Of a stretch of DNA of 64,000 bases, positions 53,641 through 64,000 are shown piece after piece (position 1 is the first letter of the stretch; each line of letters opens with the position of its first letter). The DNA lies in contig CAIIXF020000346.1 of the NCBI GenBank assembly GCA_903813345.2, forward strand, positions 1 through 64,000, in the 5' to 3' direction. This DNA comes from Owenia fusiformis. Its lineage: Eukaryota > Annelida > Polychaeta > Sabellida > Oweniidae. The notes under the pieces were generated by a model, which saw only the letters and a list, made by a program, of their open reading frames with translations, made no database searches and was not told where the DNA came from. The translations under genes were made by a program, and so were the position numbers.

Positions 53641-55208
53641 TTGATTTCATACACTAAACAGTTTTTTTTAGGAATTATTTTAAGTATTTTAAAAACATAT
53701 ACCGAACCACTATTGAAGGAATCATTGAAAATACAGCATATCAGAAACATGTGTAAATTGTTTATCTTGCAATTATTTTGCTAAATACTAATAGAAATTA
53801 TACTTTACCTTCCAGAGAATAGCTTTTTTGTTAACTATGAACCAATGAATGAATAGATGCATTTTATTATAACTGCAAAATGATGCTCTATGCAATTCTC
53901 TATTAGAATCAAGTATAATCTATAATCCATTGGATAGATCATGCATTGCCTGATGTTGAGGTATTGATAAAAGAATCAACAAGTGTCTGACAAAATAGAT
54001 TTTAGTGTTATGTATTAGGCAAAATATTAAGATGGGTATAAATGGTCTCCAATCTTTCTAGTTTTGAGTATTACGTCTTCTTGCTTTGATTCAAATTATC
54101 CTCGGTCACTATTTGTAACCCCTCCCTCCCCCATTTAGGCCATGGATATGAAGATGATTTAGAGGTTATGTGAAGGATACTAGGGAAGGGTAAATAGCCA
54201 GAGTTATATTAGTTTATTTAAGTTTAATCATAAATGGTATGCAATTCACACTAGCATCAAATATCATACCAAAAGGATTGAACTGTTCATTACTTTTCAA
54301 TTGCAGTAAACATGGTAAAATGGTTCTAAATATTGAACCCTGTTGAACAAGCATATTAATTAATTGTAACTCATAGCTCCAGATGACTTGAACTTATCCA
54401 TTCATATTCTAGGAACAAGTCAATGAATAAGTAATACTTGACTCTTGACAGACTTAAAAGACCGAGGACCCTATAAGACTTAAACTAAAAGTTCATTTGA
54501 CCATTGATGACCCATGATAGGGAAGGGTCAGGATAACACTTATATAAAATATTTAAAGTGTCTAATAATGATAATGAACATATTACAATGTTACACAACT
54601 TTAGTAGATGCTAATTAAATGTCAATTATTGTTAGTGTAATCTGCATTTAATGCTGCAACAAGCGCACAAGTACCAAAAAGTGCCACGCCCACTTTTCCC
54701 TGAAAGCAGCTATGTGTGACTATATTTGATAAATATTATTGATTTATAGGATCATTATATCAACTTTTAAGTGTTTTAGTGTTAATATAGACATATTATT
54801 ACAAATTTTGACAAAGTAGCAGCCATAAAATCCAAACAGATTTTGAAATATTTCACTTTGAGAACAAAGGGACACATTTGGGAGGGGGTCAAATTGAGAA
54901 TATTTCAAGATATAAATACTGTTTCTATGGTAACCATATAAGTTAGAGATTGGAAATTTCTGGAACTTATTAACCATAACATGCCCTACCCAATATAAAA
55001 CAATGAATATCTGACATGCATTAGTATTCTTTTTATTAGGTGGTATTAAAGTACCCACATGTTTTTTTTGGGGTAGGGGTATAAATTGGTCTGAGGGCCG
55101 TCTGCCACCCCTATAGAAAGTCCAACTACCCAGAAAGTGTCCAGTATAATCATACAGATAGTTTGAAATAGGTTGGAATGTGTAACCTTTCATGTAAGGA
55201 AGGTTGCA

Positions 55209-56025
55209 TTTCTAGTCTAGAAATTGTGTTTGATTTAAAAAGATCTTGTTAATGAAATAAAAGGTTTACTTTAATTGTTTTGGGCTTGTTAGCAAGAAAG
55301 AACATCGTAGATTTCTTTCCATGTTTCAAGTTTCACTCATCTGAACAAAGCCCGGATAACAAAACAAAGTCTTGATGTTAAATGACGTCATATTTTGGAC
55401 GATTGTTTTTGATTTGCTAGTTGCTTATTGATTCTAGGAATATGATACAATCATACATGGTGTCAGGCATGTATCGCCCCAGTAACTGTTATGAAAAATA
55501 TAATCTAGACCTCACTGATTGGTTTTAATTTCAACAGTGTATGACGTCATAGGCACGTACATTAACGTATATTAACGACACAGCAAAATAAACAATTGAA
55601 CATGTCATTCTATTCACTGCCTTTCTACTATTCGTGTTTTGATGCCCCTTTGATTTATAGTGAATCAGCATTCATAAAACAATTAGAGTAATCAAAATCA
55701 AAATTTGATCAATTGATGAGTCGTGAAATAAACCACCGGAAAACATCAGAAATATTTATTTACTTAAAATTGAACAAACATTCACTAGTCATTTTTAGTA
55801 TCAACGGTTTATTATGTCACCACCGAAAAGTAGTGACACATTGCTATAGTCTCCATTTTTGTGACGGCGGTTGGCAATCGGCGGTTGGTGGTTGGCATCT
55901 GTCACAAATTCTTAAAACTTCCAATGACTTAACAAATACTGTTTAGACTGACTTCAGTTTTTTCAAAATCATCTACACGTTTTCAGAAGTTATAATTTGA
56001 TTTTATATTTGAGCAACTAGGTGGT
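55209..56025. other. Unassigned sequence
   Basis: Contains TATGTCACCACC...GTGACGGCGGTTGGCA near 55814-55880. No gene recognised. Confidence 0.4.
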
Positions 56026-56027
56026 GA

Positions 56028-56412
56028 CATTTTGTCATGTTAATGCCTTTTTGTAAAATGTCATCTCAAAATATTCAGAGATGTGGCTTAGTTTCCAATT
56101 AATTTTGCTGTTTCTTCGACTTAATGATTGAAGGGGGTCCTCTCCTTTTTCTTGCAATTTCTGTCATAGAATGAATTCACTTGTTGTTTTAATTTTTGAA
56201 TACTTTTTTGTAAAATCAACCATTTTGTCATGTTTATGCCTTTTTGTGAAATGTTCCCTCAAAATATTCAGAGATGTGGCTTAGTTTCCGATTAATTTTG
56301 ATGTTTCTTCGACTTGATGATTGAAGGGGGTCTTCTCCCTTTTCTTGCAATCTCTGTCATAGAATGAATTCACTCGTTGTTTTAATTTTTTGAATACTTC
56401 AAAAATCAAACA
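56028..56412. repeat. ~192-bp tandem duplication
   Basis: TTGTCATGTTAATGCCTTTT ... CAAAATATTCAGAGATGTGG ... TTGAAGGGGGTC ... GAATGAATTCACT occurs twice in tandem (start about 56031 and 56224), ~95 % alike by eye. Confidence 0.85.
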
Positions 56413-57334
56413 ATTTTTTATGTGTATAACTATAATATTGAGAGGTCTAAGAAAATGTTGTATATGCTATTTTGTTACAAAAAGATTCGGAAAGCTATTG
56501 TATTTCATTCTCAAGAATGTGTAGAAAGGAACAAAAAACAATTGCACTAAAAATCAAAATATGTTAACAAAAACAATATAATTTTCGCATTAAATTGTTG
56601 TCAATTAGTGACCATTACATAAATGACCATGTATCTTTAAAGAATGTTTTCAATAATTGGTTTGAAAAAAAGAAAAACAATGTTGAATTCAGTTCGCCAT
56701 ATCGATACCAATCCTTTGAATGAGACAATATGGTCACCCATTATGATGTCTATAAAGTGATTGTGTAATGCATTCGTTCTTGTGCTCCAGGTGATCCACT
56801 TGTCAAATCAAAGTCACCAACACATGAGTCTAGAAAAGTGAGTAGGAACTAGACTGTAGTAAACAGAAACTTATTCTGATAATATAAGTCATGCCTTGAA
56901 ATAAGAAAAGAGACGGAGAAAGAGTCAGATAATCCAAATATGTATGCGCAAGTACCAGCGGTAACGTATCAAAAATGATCACAGAACGCAGCGAGAAAAG
57001 CGAAAAAATGTAAGAGTACACAGATAATGATTGACTGATGACTTTTGAAGGTTTTGAAGAAATTCAAAAATGGCCGACAGAAAAGTCGTCCAAATCTGCT
57101 CAAAAATAATCTAAGAAAAATTTCCGAAAATGAAACACCATCTAGGTCACCATTTTCGAACGGTACCGTACGGTACGGTGTCGCCAAAGTGTGTATATCA
57201 ACAAATAGCTGAGAATATGATGTCAACTTCAAAATTTGGTCAAAGAGAGGGGTCTTTACCAAAATGTTTTAAGAGATTAATCTCAAATTGGTCTTCATAT
57301 AACATTTCTGTTTTACATGTTATATTTAATAATT
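56413..57334. other. Unassigned sequence
   Basis: No gene seen. A short CpG palindrome (ACGGTACCGTACGGTACGGT, near 57160) is present. The 97-aa minus-strand frame has no recognisable domain. Confidence 0.4.
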
Positions 57335-59112
57335 AGACTCCAGATTGAAAATCTGGAGTCTATTGTTTTTGCCTGTTTTCTTTATTATTATTATTCTTTT
57401 TTCTTCCTCCTCACCAAATTTCTCGTCAACTATAACAGCTTACTTAATCCAACTTACATGGTTAACTAAAGACTGAATCCGGCTTTCTGGGAAATTAGGT
57501 CAAATTTTTATCTAGGTCAAAGGTCAAGAACTAGGTCAAATCTTACATTTTCAACATTCTTCATCATATCTTCGTCAATATTCTTCGTAACTCCTTCATC
57601 TTTTTTTCATCGTGTAGCTTAGAAAAAGGCGAATCAAAGATATGACATCAGAATTTTGATTACTCTTACCGATTTTGAGATACGGCGTCCGGAATGTAGG
57701 TCACGCCTAAACATGCTCCAAATCGAAAGTGTGAGCTATGAAAAAGATGTAGAATTTTTTCAGGAATCCAAATCTGCAAACAAAATTTGGATCAGACTTC
57801 CGGTTCGGAAGTTATGGCGTTTTGAAAGCACAAAAATCGCTAAATTTGGTGCCAATGTTAAGTCAATGGGAAAAAAGACTTTTTCGAAGTGTGAAATATA
57901 GGATATAGACTGAGTACAGCTTAACATAATGAATGCTTATAAAAGAAGGGGACCTCAAAAGCTACATAGCTTCAAAATTTGGACACCAAAATGCCTAGGT
58001 CAAAATCTAGGTCAAATTCATAGTTTTTCCTTATTTTTACGATTCTGACACTACACTTTAATAATTTACTTCATAACTTTGTATACAGGTAGCAAAGAGT
58101 GTTCTAATAGTGTTAGCCTTTTGCCGTCAGAAAGTATTTTGACCCACTTTTGAGATATGGTGTCCGAAAAGTAGGTCAAAATAAAAAAAATTCCAAATTC
58201 AACGTATGAGTTATGAATAAAGGGTAGAATTTTCTCAGGAATCCGAATCTGCAAACCAAATTTCGATCCGACTTCCGGTCCGGAAGTTATGGAGTGTCCA
58301 AAAAGTAGGTCAAAATAAAAAGTTTCCAAATTTAACGTATGAGTTATGAATTAGGGGTAGAATTTTGTCAGGAATCCGAATCTGCAAACCAAATTTCGAT
58401 CCGACTTCCGTTTCGAAAGTTATGGCGTTTTGAAGGCTCAAAAATCGCTAAATTTGGTGCCCCATGTTATGTCAATGAGAAAAAGGATTTTTTTGAAGTG
58501 TAAAATACCAGATATAGACTGAGTACAGCTTAATATTCTGAAAGCCTATAAAAGGAGGGGACCTCGAAGATTATCTAGCTTTAAAATTTGGACGCAAAAA
58601 TGCCTAGGTCAAAATCTAGGTCAAATTCATTGGTTTTCCTTATTTTTGCGATTCTGACATTACACTTTAATGATTTGCTTCCAAATTTTGTAGACAGGTA
58701 GCAAAGAGTGTGCTAATAGTGTTAGCCTTTTGCCGTCAGAAAGTATTTTGCCCCACTTTTGAGATATGGTGTCCGAAATGTAGGTCAAAATAAAAAATTC
58801 TCCCAATTTAACGTATGAGTTATGAATTAAGGGTAGATTTATCTCAGGAATCCGAATCTTTAAAGCAAATTTCAATCCAACTTCTGGTTACATAGTTATT
58901 GCAGTTTGAAGTCTCGAAAAGTCGATATGATGATTTCCCCATGTTAAGCCAATGGAGTCGAAGATAACATTCTTAAGAGTTGTCTAAATGTCTTTATTCT
59001 AGCTGACTCAGCTTATTCTGGATGACTCAGCTTACAAGTTCTGGATGACTCAGCTTAAAAAAACATTGAAATCTGGAGTCTTAAATTGAACTTGTTCAAT
59101 TTACATGTCTAG
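57335..59112 (+). mobile_element. Helitron-like non-autonomous element B
   Basis: It begins with hairpin GACTCCAGATT-GAA-AATCTGGAGTC (57336-57360). Near the end it repeats AATCTGGAGTC, followed by stem-loop AAATTGAACTTGTTCAATTT and CTAG|T (59109-59112). This is the same architecture as element A with different end sequences. The interior has AGGTCA-rich tracts, repeated GATCCGACTTCCGGTTCGGA-type modules and an 18-20 bp minisatellite (TCTGGATGACTCAGCTTA) just before the 3' end. No Rep/helicase. Confidence 0.65.
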
Positions 59113-60620
59113 TTATTATTCCGACCCAGTTTTCTCGATAACCATAAGGTTTCCAATAAAGATCATTATTCAGTCAATTTATGTTCAGTATCTAGTTCCT
59201 CGGAAATTGGGTCAAATTTTTATCTAGGTCAAAGGTCAAGAACTAGGTCAAATCTAACGTTTTCAACATTCTGTCATTTATCTTCGTCATTGTTTATCGT
59301 AACTCCTAAATCTTTTTTTCATCATGTAGCTTAGAAAAAGCCAAAGCAAAGATATGACATTAAATTTTTGATTACGCTTATCGATTTTGAAATATGGCGT
59401 CCAGAAAGTAGGTCAAAATAACGAGTTCTCCAAATTTAACATATGAGTTATGAATTAAAGGTAGAATTTACTCAGGAATCCGAATCTGCAAACTAAATTT
59501 TGATCCGACTTCCGGTTCGAAAAATATGGCGTTTTGAAATTTCGAGAAAAATCGTTCTGATGATATCCTTATAGAAAGTCAAGAGTAGGGAAGAAAATAT
59601 AGAAAAAATCATCCATCCTTCCTTCCTATCCTGTCTGATCATTTCCTTCCTATCTATCCTTCCTTCCTATCCTTTCCTTCCTATCGTATCCTTCCTTCCT
59701 ATTCTATATCCTATCCTATCCTAGAACTGGGTCAAATCTTACATTTTCAACCTTCTGTCAATTATCTTCGTCGTTATTTATCGAAACGTCTTCATCTTTT
59801 TTTCATCATGTAGCTTAGAAACAGCCCTTTCATATGTGTGCCATCCGTTTTTTGATTACTCTTACCGATTTTGAAATATGGCGTCCAGAAAGTATGTCAA
59901 AATAAAAATGTCTCCAAATTCAAGGTATGAGTTATCAATTAGGGGTAGAATTTTTTCAGGAATCCGAATCTGCAAACCAAATTTCGATCCGACTTCCGGT
60001 TCGGAAGTTATGGCGTTTTAAAAGCTCAAAAATCGCTAAATTTGGTGCCCATGTCAATGGGAAAAAAAGAATTTTTTGAAGTGAGAAATACGAAATATAG
60101 ACTGAGTTCAGCTTAATTTAATGAAAGACTTCATAAGAACGGGACCTCAAAATCCATCTAGCTTCAGAATTTTGACACCAAAATTCCTAGGTCAAAATCT
60201 AGGTCAAATTCAAAGGTTTTCCTTATTTTTGAGATTCTGACACTACACTTCAATTATATTCTTCAAAATTGTGAATACATGTAGCCAAGAGTGTGCTAAT
60301 AGTGTTAGCCTTTTGCCGTCAGAAAGTATTTTGACCCACTTTTGAGATATGGTGTCCGAAAAGTAGGTCAAAATAAAAAGTTCTCCAAATTTAACGTATG
60401 AGTTAGAAATTAGGGGGAGAATTTCGTCAGGAATCCGAATCTGCAAACCAAATTTCGATCCGACTTCCGGTTCGGAAGTTATGGCGTGTCCGAAAAGTAG
60501 GTTAAAATAAAAAGTTTCCAAATTTAACGTATGAGTTATGAATTAGGGGTAGAATTTTGTCAGGAATCTGAATCTTTAAATCAAATTCCGATCCGACTTC
60601 CGGTTCGGAAGTAATGGCGT
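57700..60620. repeat. Dispersed ~100-bp module GAATCCGAATCTGCAAAC / CGACTTCCGGTTCGGAAG
   Basis: The module occurs about eight times through elements B and C (near 57762, 58236, 58368, 58850, 59475, 59960, 60430 and 60566). In several copies it is followed by TTATGGCGTTTTGAAAGCTC. Three similar minus-strand frames (58066-58329, 58660-58875, 60243-60521) arise from it and share KWVKILSDGKRLTLL. They are more likely repeat translation than genes. Confidence 0.7.
59608..59728. repeat. CCTTCCTATC microsatellite
   Basis: (CCTTCCTATC)n-type tract; a related tract lies at 60690-60870. These are the internal microsatellites of element C. Confidence 0.9.
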
Positions 60621-60689
60621 TTTGAAATTTCGGAAAATTGATCTGATGGTATCCTGATAGAAAGTCAAGAGTGGAGAAGAAAATATTGA

Positions 60690-60870
60690 AAATTCATCCA
60701 TCCATCCTTCCTATCTGATCCTATCCTTCCTTCGTATCCTTTCCTTCCTATCCTTCCTATCCTCTCCTATCATATCCTTTCTTCCTATTCTGTTCTATCC
60801 TATCCTTTTTTCTTATTCTATCCTATCGTTCCTTCCTATTCTATCCTATCCTACCTTCCTATTTTATCAA
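60690..60870. repeat. CCTATCCTTCCTATC microsatellite
   Basis: Pyrimidine-rich imperfect tract of CCTTCCTATCC units near the 3' end of element C. Confidence 0.9.
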
Positions 60871-60879
60871 ACCATCTTA

Positions 60880-60935
60880 TTCTGGATGACTCAGCTTATT
60901 CTGGATGACTCGGCTTATTTTAGATGACTGGGCTT
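60880..60935. repeat. 18-20 bp minisatellite TTCTGGATGACTCAGCTTA
   Basis: Three copies just before the 3' terminal structure. The same unit occurs three times at 58999-59056 in element B. Confidence 0.85.
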
Positions 60936-61592
60936 AAAAAAGTCTAGATCTGGAGTCTGAAATTGAACTTCGTTCAATTTCCAAAGTCTAGTTATATTTA
61001 ATTTTTCCCGAGGACAGGGATTTTTAGTTTTTTCTTTATTTTTCAACATGACTTAAAGAGTTATGTATTTGGGAATAGTATTTGACTCATTTAGGATGGC
61101 CTCCAAAATGTGTCAATTACTATTCCCAAATTGCCATCGTCTCTTTAATGACCTTTTTAAACGAATCTAAGTAAACTCTTCCGGCGCATGTATGGAACGA
61201 TTTTTAGCGAACATCTTAAAATTCCTTTGCTGTTCGATATTTTTGTTTACAGAAGTCAAAACAAAAATCATCTGCAATGGTTTGATAAAAAAAAATATTT
61301 TCAAACTTGGTACCTTTCTCAAAAGCTTAATATATGACAAAAAACTTACAACAGCACATGTGTCCAGTGACAGGGCATGTCTTGTTTACTGGTCGACACA
61401 CTGGAATGCATTCTCCCCCTGCAGGTGTACACGTATCTAGAGCATCAAATAATGTACATCTTGATAACATAATGTAATACTGACCTACTTATCTGCTTAA
61501 CATGTCTTTAGATAAGGAGTATGATTTTAATCTTTAAAATTGGCTAGGTCGTGGTTATGCAACAATAGTATGTTCGAAATACCGCTGTGTAA

Positions 61593-61709
61593 TGCCTGGG
61601 TCACATTTGCTGCGAGTGATGATTTTGTTCAAAATTGAATACATTTCTGAACAAAATACTCAATCGGCCGGGCGCCGTAGTGAAAATCGGAGCAAATGTG
61701 ACCAAGGCA
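61593..61709. mobile_element. 117-bp MITE, TAA-flanked (PIF/Harbinger type)
   Basis: TGCCTGGGTCACATTTGCT and AGCAAATGTGACCAAGGCA are inverted ends. TAA flanks both sides (61590-61592, 61710-61712). A 3-bp TWA duplication is typical of PIF/Harbinger MITEs. Non-coding. Confidence 0.75.
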
Positions 61710-61844
61710 TAAAACAATAGTCCCTGATCTGATTTCCAAAAGGGCTCTAGAAAAGGGGTTTCGTTGTCCGGTACTTTCCAACATAAAATGATTGTACCGT
61801 TTGAAAGAACAGACTTCCCTCTTAAAGAAAACATCTCTTCTATT

Positions 61845-62400
61845 GATAGAAACAGGGGCAAAAGGCACCAAAACGGGGTTAGACAAGGTGGCACTCTGAA
61901 GTCTCACTTTCTTGTCATCACGATTCCAGGTAATCCATCAGACGGATTTACTTCAAATTTTCACACATGTTACATAGTAAGAAGTTCTAAAGCTGATCAA
62001 CTTTGCGGCGGCCATCTTGCATTCTGGCAGCCATCTTGGAATTTTAACAGATGTACTTCAAATGTTCACACATGTTACATGGTAAAAAGTCCTAGACCTC
62101 ATTATTTTTTTGGTGGCCATCTTGCATTCTCGCAGCCATCTTGGAAGTTTTAAGATAAATCTTGTAATCACGATTTCAGGAAAACCAAACGGATTTACTT
62201 CAAATTTCCACACATATTACATGGTAAGGAGTTCTAGAGCTAATTAACCTTTCGGCGGTCATCTTGGATTCTGGCGATCTTTAAAATATCGATATATTGA
62301 TAGAAACAGGGGCAAAAGGCAGTAAAGTGGGGTTACGCAAGGATATTGATAGAAAAATGGGCAAGAGGTGCTACAATGGGGTAACACATGGTGATATTCT
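61845..62400. repeat. Tandem repeat block (GCCATCTTG / ACACATGTTACATGGTAA)
   Basis: TTACTTCAAATTTTCACACA followed by TGTTACATGGTAA and CGGCCATCTTGCATTCTGGC recurs three times (about 61948, 62048, 62196). ATTGATAGAAACAGGGGCAA recurs around it (61845, 62296, 62343). No gene; the 92-129 aa frames here are by-products. Confidence 0.75.
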
Positions 62401-63082
62401 AAAATAATATTTTTACTCTGCTTCTGTACTTTATACCACTTAAATGCATTTTGTGTATGTCATCGATTGATTTTTAGAATGAGTAACTACATTTCACCAA
62501 AAAGAAAAAAGATTATTGAAAACGTCAAACATTTCTTTGAAATCCATTATTGCACAGCGATTTTTTGAGATCGAAATGTATGCTAAACTGGCCTCGATCT
62601 GAGTATATAACGGAATTAAAGCTCTTTTAAAAGAAAATATAAATGTGTGGAAAATCTTTCACTTTGCATCATGTCACCGAAATGTTCTTCATGTAGTTGA
62701 ATTATCTTCTGGACAGGTGATCACACAGAAGGAGAGACATGCATATCATATCCTTACTAAATATAAACAAAAATGAAAAAGGAAAAAAGTGTAAAGCAAC
62801 CTAATGGGAAAAGCAAACTCTAAAGTGTAAAACTGGCAAACAAAAATCAAACCTAAATATCCCAAAACAATAATCTAATATGGGAATAAACAGTATCCAC
62901 ACCGTTCAATGACCAATTCCTCATCAACGACCACAACTCCAAGGGACATTCCATTCATACTGAAGTCATTAAAATACATGTTGAAGAAAAATTGAAAATA
63001 ATGATATCCAATACTCATAAGATCAAAAATAGTTGTAGATACTAGTACTCATAAAAGCTACAGACAATGTTTCTTCATCTGG
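62401..63082. other. Unassigned sequence
   Basis: AT-rich with no gene, RNA or repeat seen. Confidence 0.4.
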
Positions 63083-63205
63083 AAAGCACGCTGTCTCTTA
63101 GTCAGATATTAACTAACGAGCTGGTTGAGAGCACCAGCATGTCAAACTATGTGAATGGGCTCTGTATCCACAATGTTGCGAGTTCGAGACTCGTGTGCTC
63201 TTTGT
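63083..63205 (+). repeat. tRNA-derived SINE head (candidate)
   Basis: GAGCTGGTTGAGAGCACC resembles a pol III A box region and GCGAGTTCGAGACTCG a B box, at a spacing allowed for tRNAs with a long variable arm. It is not a clean cloverleaf. No clear tail, so the SINE assignment is tentative. Confidence 0.4.
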
Positions 63206-63673
63206 GTTTATTAATCAACAAAAATCACTTAAACCTGCACTAAAACTGTGTGTCAGATCGATATAAGTATAGGGTTTGGAAACTAATTTTACCAACAAAA
63301 AGAACTTAAAAAACACTGCTACAATATCAACATAAGCGTTCAATAGTAGTGAGGATGCAGAAACATGCAAAATGTCACAACACCTTGTTAAGTATACAGT
63401 ACACATTAACTACTGAACAGTGTCAAGATAAACGTTCAAAGCTATTACAATATGTCACCCAATCACTAGTGGTGGTGACATAAAAATAATGTATAGAAAA
63501 ATCTACTGAACCAAAATAAACTATGTGAAAGAAGTTAAACTGATTGTTTACTCTAAGTTTTCAACTAAATATATTACTAATGAGCAATGTTGTATCGAAA
63601 AGAAAAAATCATTTCATGTTATATGAAATCAAATAAATTAATTATATTTTTTTTCGTAGTGTTAGTTACACCA

Positions 63674-63802
63674 GTAATAATAAACCTGTTTATAAAGTGG
63701 TGTTAACTAGACTATATAATTTAACAGTCATAAAAGTAATAATAAACCTGTTTAGAAAGTGGTCTTAACTAGAGTAAAGAATTGAACAGTCATAAGACCT
63801 AA
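63674..63802. repeat. ~62-bp tandem duplication
   Basis: AGTAATAATAAACCTGTTTA ... GTTAACTAGA ... AACAGTCATAA occurs twice in tandem with a few differences. Confidence 0.8.
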
Positions 63803-64000
63803 AAAATATACCAGGAAGCGACCATTGTGAATGTAAATGAATAAAGCATGGATGCCATAGAAAACGGAACAAACGTTATAACAGAACCTAGCATGGAGAA
63901 AGTGTAACTGGTAAATTGTAATAAAAGTAGTATAGATCATGATCTAACATGACATAGTATGCCTTACAACTCATCCTCCCTAACATTATTAAAGACTACT

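Larger units (their letters stand above)
50433..55208. mobile_element. 4.8-kb inverted-repeat unit with ~690-bp arms
   Basis: The left arm 50433-51118 and right arm 54519-55208 are reverse complements over nearly their whole length (TTACATGAAAGGTTACACAT..., GAAACAGTATTTATATCTTG, AAAGTGGGCGTGGCACTTTT, ATCCTGACCCTTCCCT). Divergence is moderate with small indels. The outer ends are TGTAACTCCTTCATTACATG against TGCAACCTTCCTTACATG. No target duplication is evident. The interior holds FB1 fold-back repeats and no transposase. The 81-aa and 149-aa frames in the two arms are the same repeat sequence translated, not genes. Confidence 0.65.
59113..60991 (+). mobile_element. Helitron-like element C (tandem partner of B, no 5' hairpin)
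   Basis: It follows directly after B's CTAG and repeats B's body. It ends with GATCTGGAGTC, stem-loop AAATTGAACTTCGTTCAATTT and CTAG|T (60988-60991). The initial GACTCCAGATT hairpin is missing, so it is either 5'-truncated or the product of a head-to-tail event. TTATATTTAAT lies both before B (57320-57330) and just after C. Confidence 0.6.

Noticed and set aside
54744-55193. 149-codon minus-strand frame shared with 50450-50695
   Set aside because: It is the same sequence as the opposite arm of the inverted repeat. The left-arm version is broken, and no domain is seen.
57150-57180. GGTACCGTACGGTACGG palindrome as an operator
   Set aside because: A single short CpG palindrome without repeated copies or gene context.

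Overview
This is AT-rich, gene-poor eukaryotic DNA. The reverse-transcriptase, gag and zinc-knuckle reading frames, the hAT-, TTAA- and Helitron-like non-autonomous elements and the tRNA-derived repeats point to an animal genome. The mix looks like an aquatic invertebrate, possibly a mollusc, but nothing here fixes the species. I find no complete host protein gene. The only host-gene candidate is one possible exon near 43.1-43.3 kb. Almost everything interpretable is a transposable element or a tandem repeat, often nested, and most long reading frames lie inside repeats. || Layout. 0-5.3 kb: a fold-back repeat, a degenerate tandem repeat, a 5'-truncated LINE with its poly-A tail, and a tRNA-like repeat. 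6.8-17.5 kb: a nest. A GTAGCCAG-ended MITE was split by a 9.9-kb unit with 527-bp terminal inverted repeats and a 6-bp target duplication (GGCTAC). Inside that unit lie a 2.4-kb TIR element carrying an 888-bp hAT-like element and a 108-bp MITE, a 2.2-kb fold-back element with a purine minisatellite, and a ~207-bp-monomer satellite. 17.7-19.4 kb: a small MITE and a tandem repeat. 19.6-25.8 kb: a decayed Ty3/Gypsy element (gag, protease, RT, RNase H, C-terminal integrase) without its integrase core, followed by a C2H2 zinc-finger reading frame. 26.5-29 kb: minisatellites. 29.3-31.7 kb: a compact LTR element with 400-bp LTRs that encodes a zinc-knuckle protein and a coiled-coil protein but no pol. 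32.8-33.6 kb: a tRNA-Gly-like pseudogene and a TTAA-flanked MITE. 34.9-40.3 kb: a very young minus-strand LTR element with no gag-pol. 40.8-42.9 kb: two palindromic elements. 44.9-46.3 and 57.3-61.0 kb: Helitron-like elements rich in AGGTCA half-sites. 47.4-49.0 kb: a MITE next to a rearranged CR1/jockey-type LINE relic. 50.4-55.2 kb: a 4.8-kb inverted-repeat unit with ~690-bp arms. 61.6-64 kb: a 117-bp MITE, tandem repeats and a tRNA-like SINE head. || How the parts relate. No host pathway can be reconstructed. The autonomous lineages present (LINE, Gypsy) are broken. The best-preserved units, the 29.3-31.7 kb and 34.9-40.3 kb LTR elements and the 9.9-kb TIR unit, are non-autonomous and must have been mobilised in trans. 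The two LTR elements have PBS-like sites of the same TTGGT..CAG pattern. Alignments and mismatch counts were made by eye, so boundaries may be off by a few bases.
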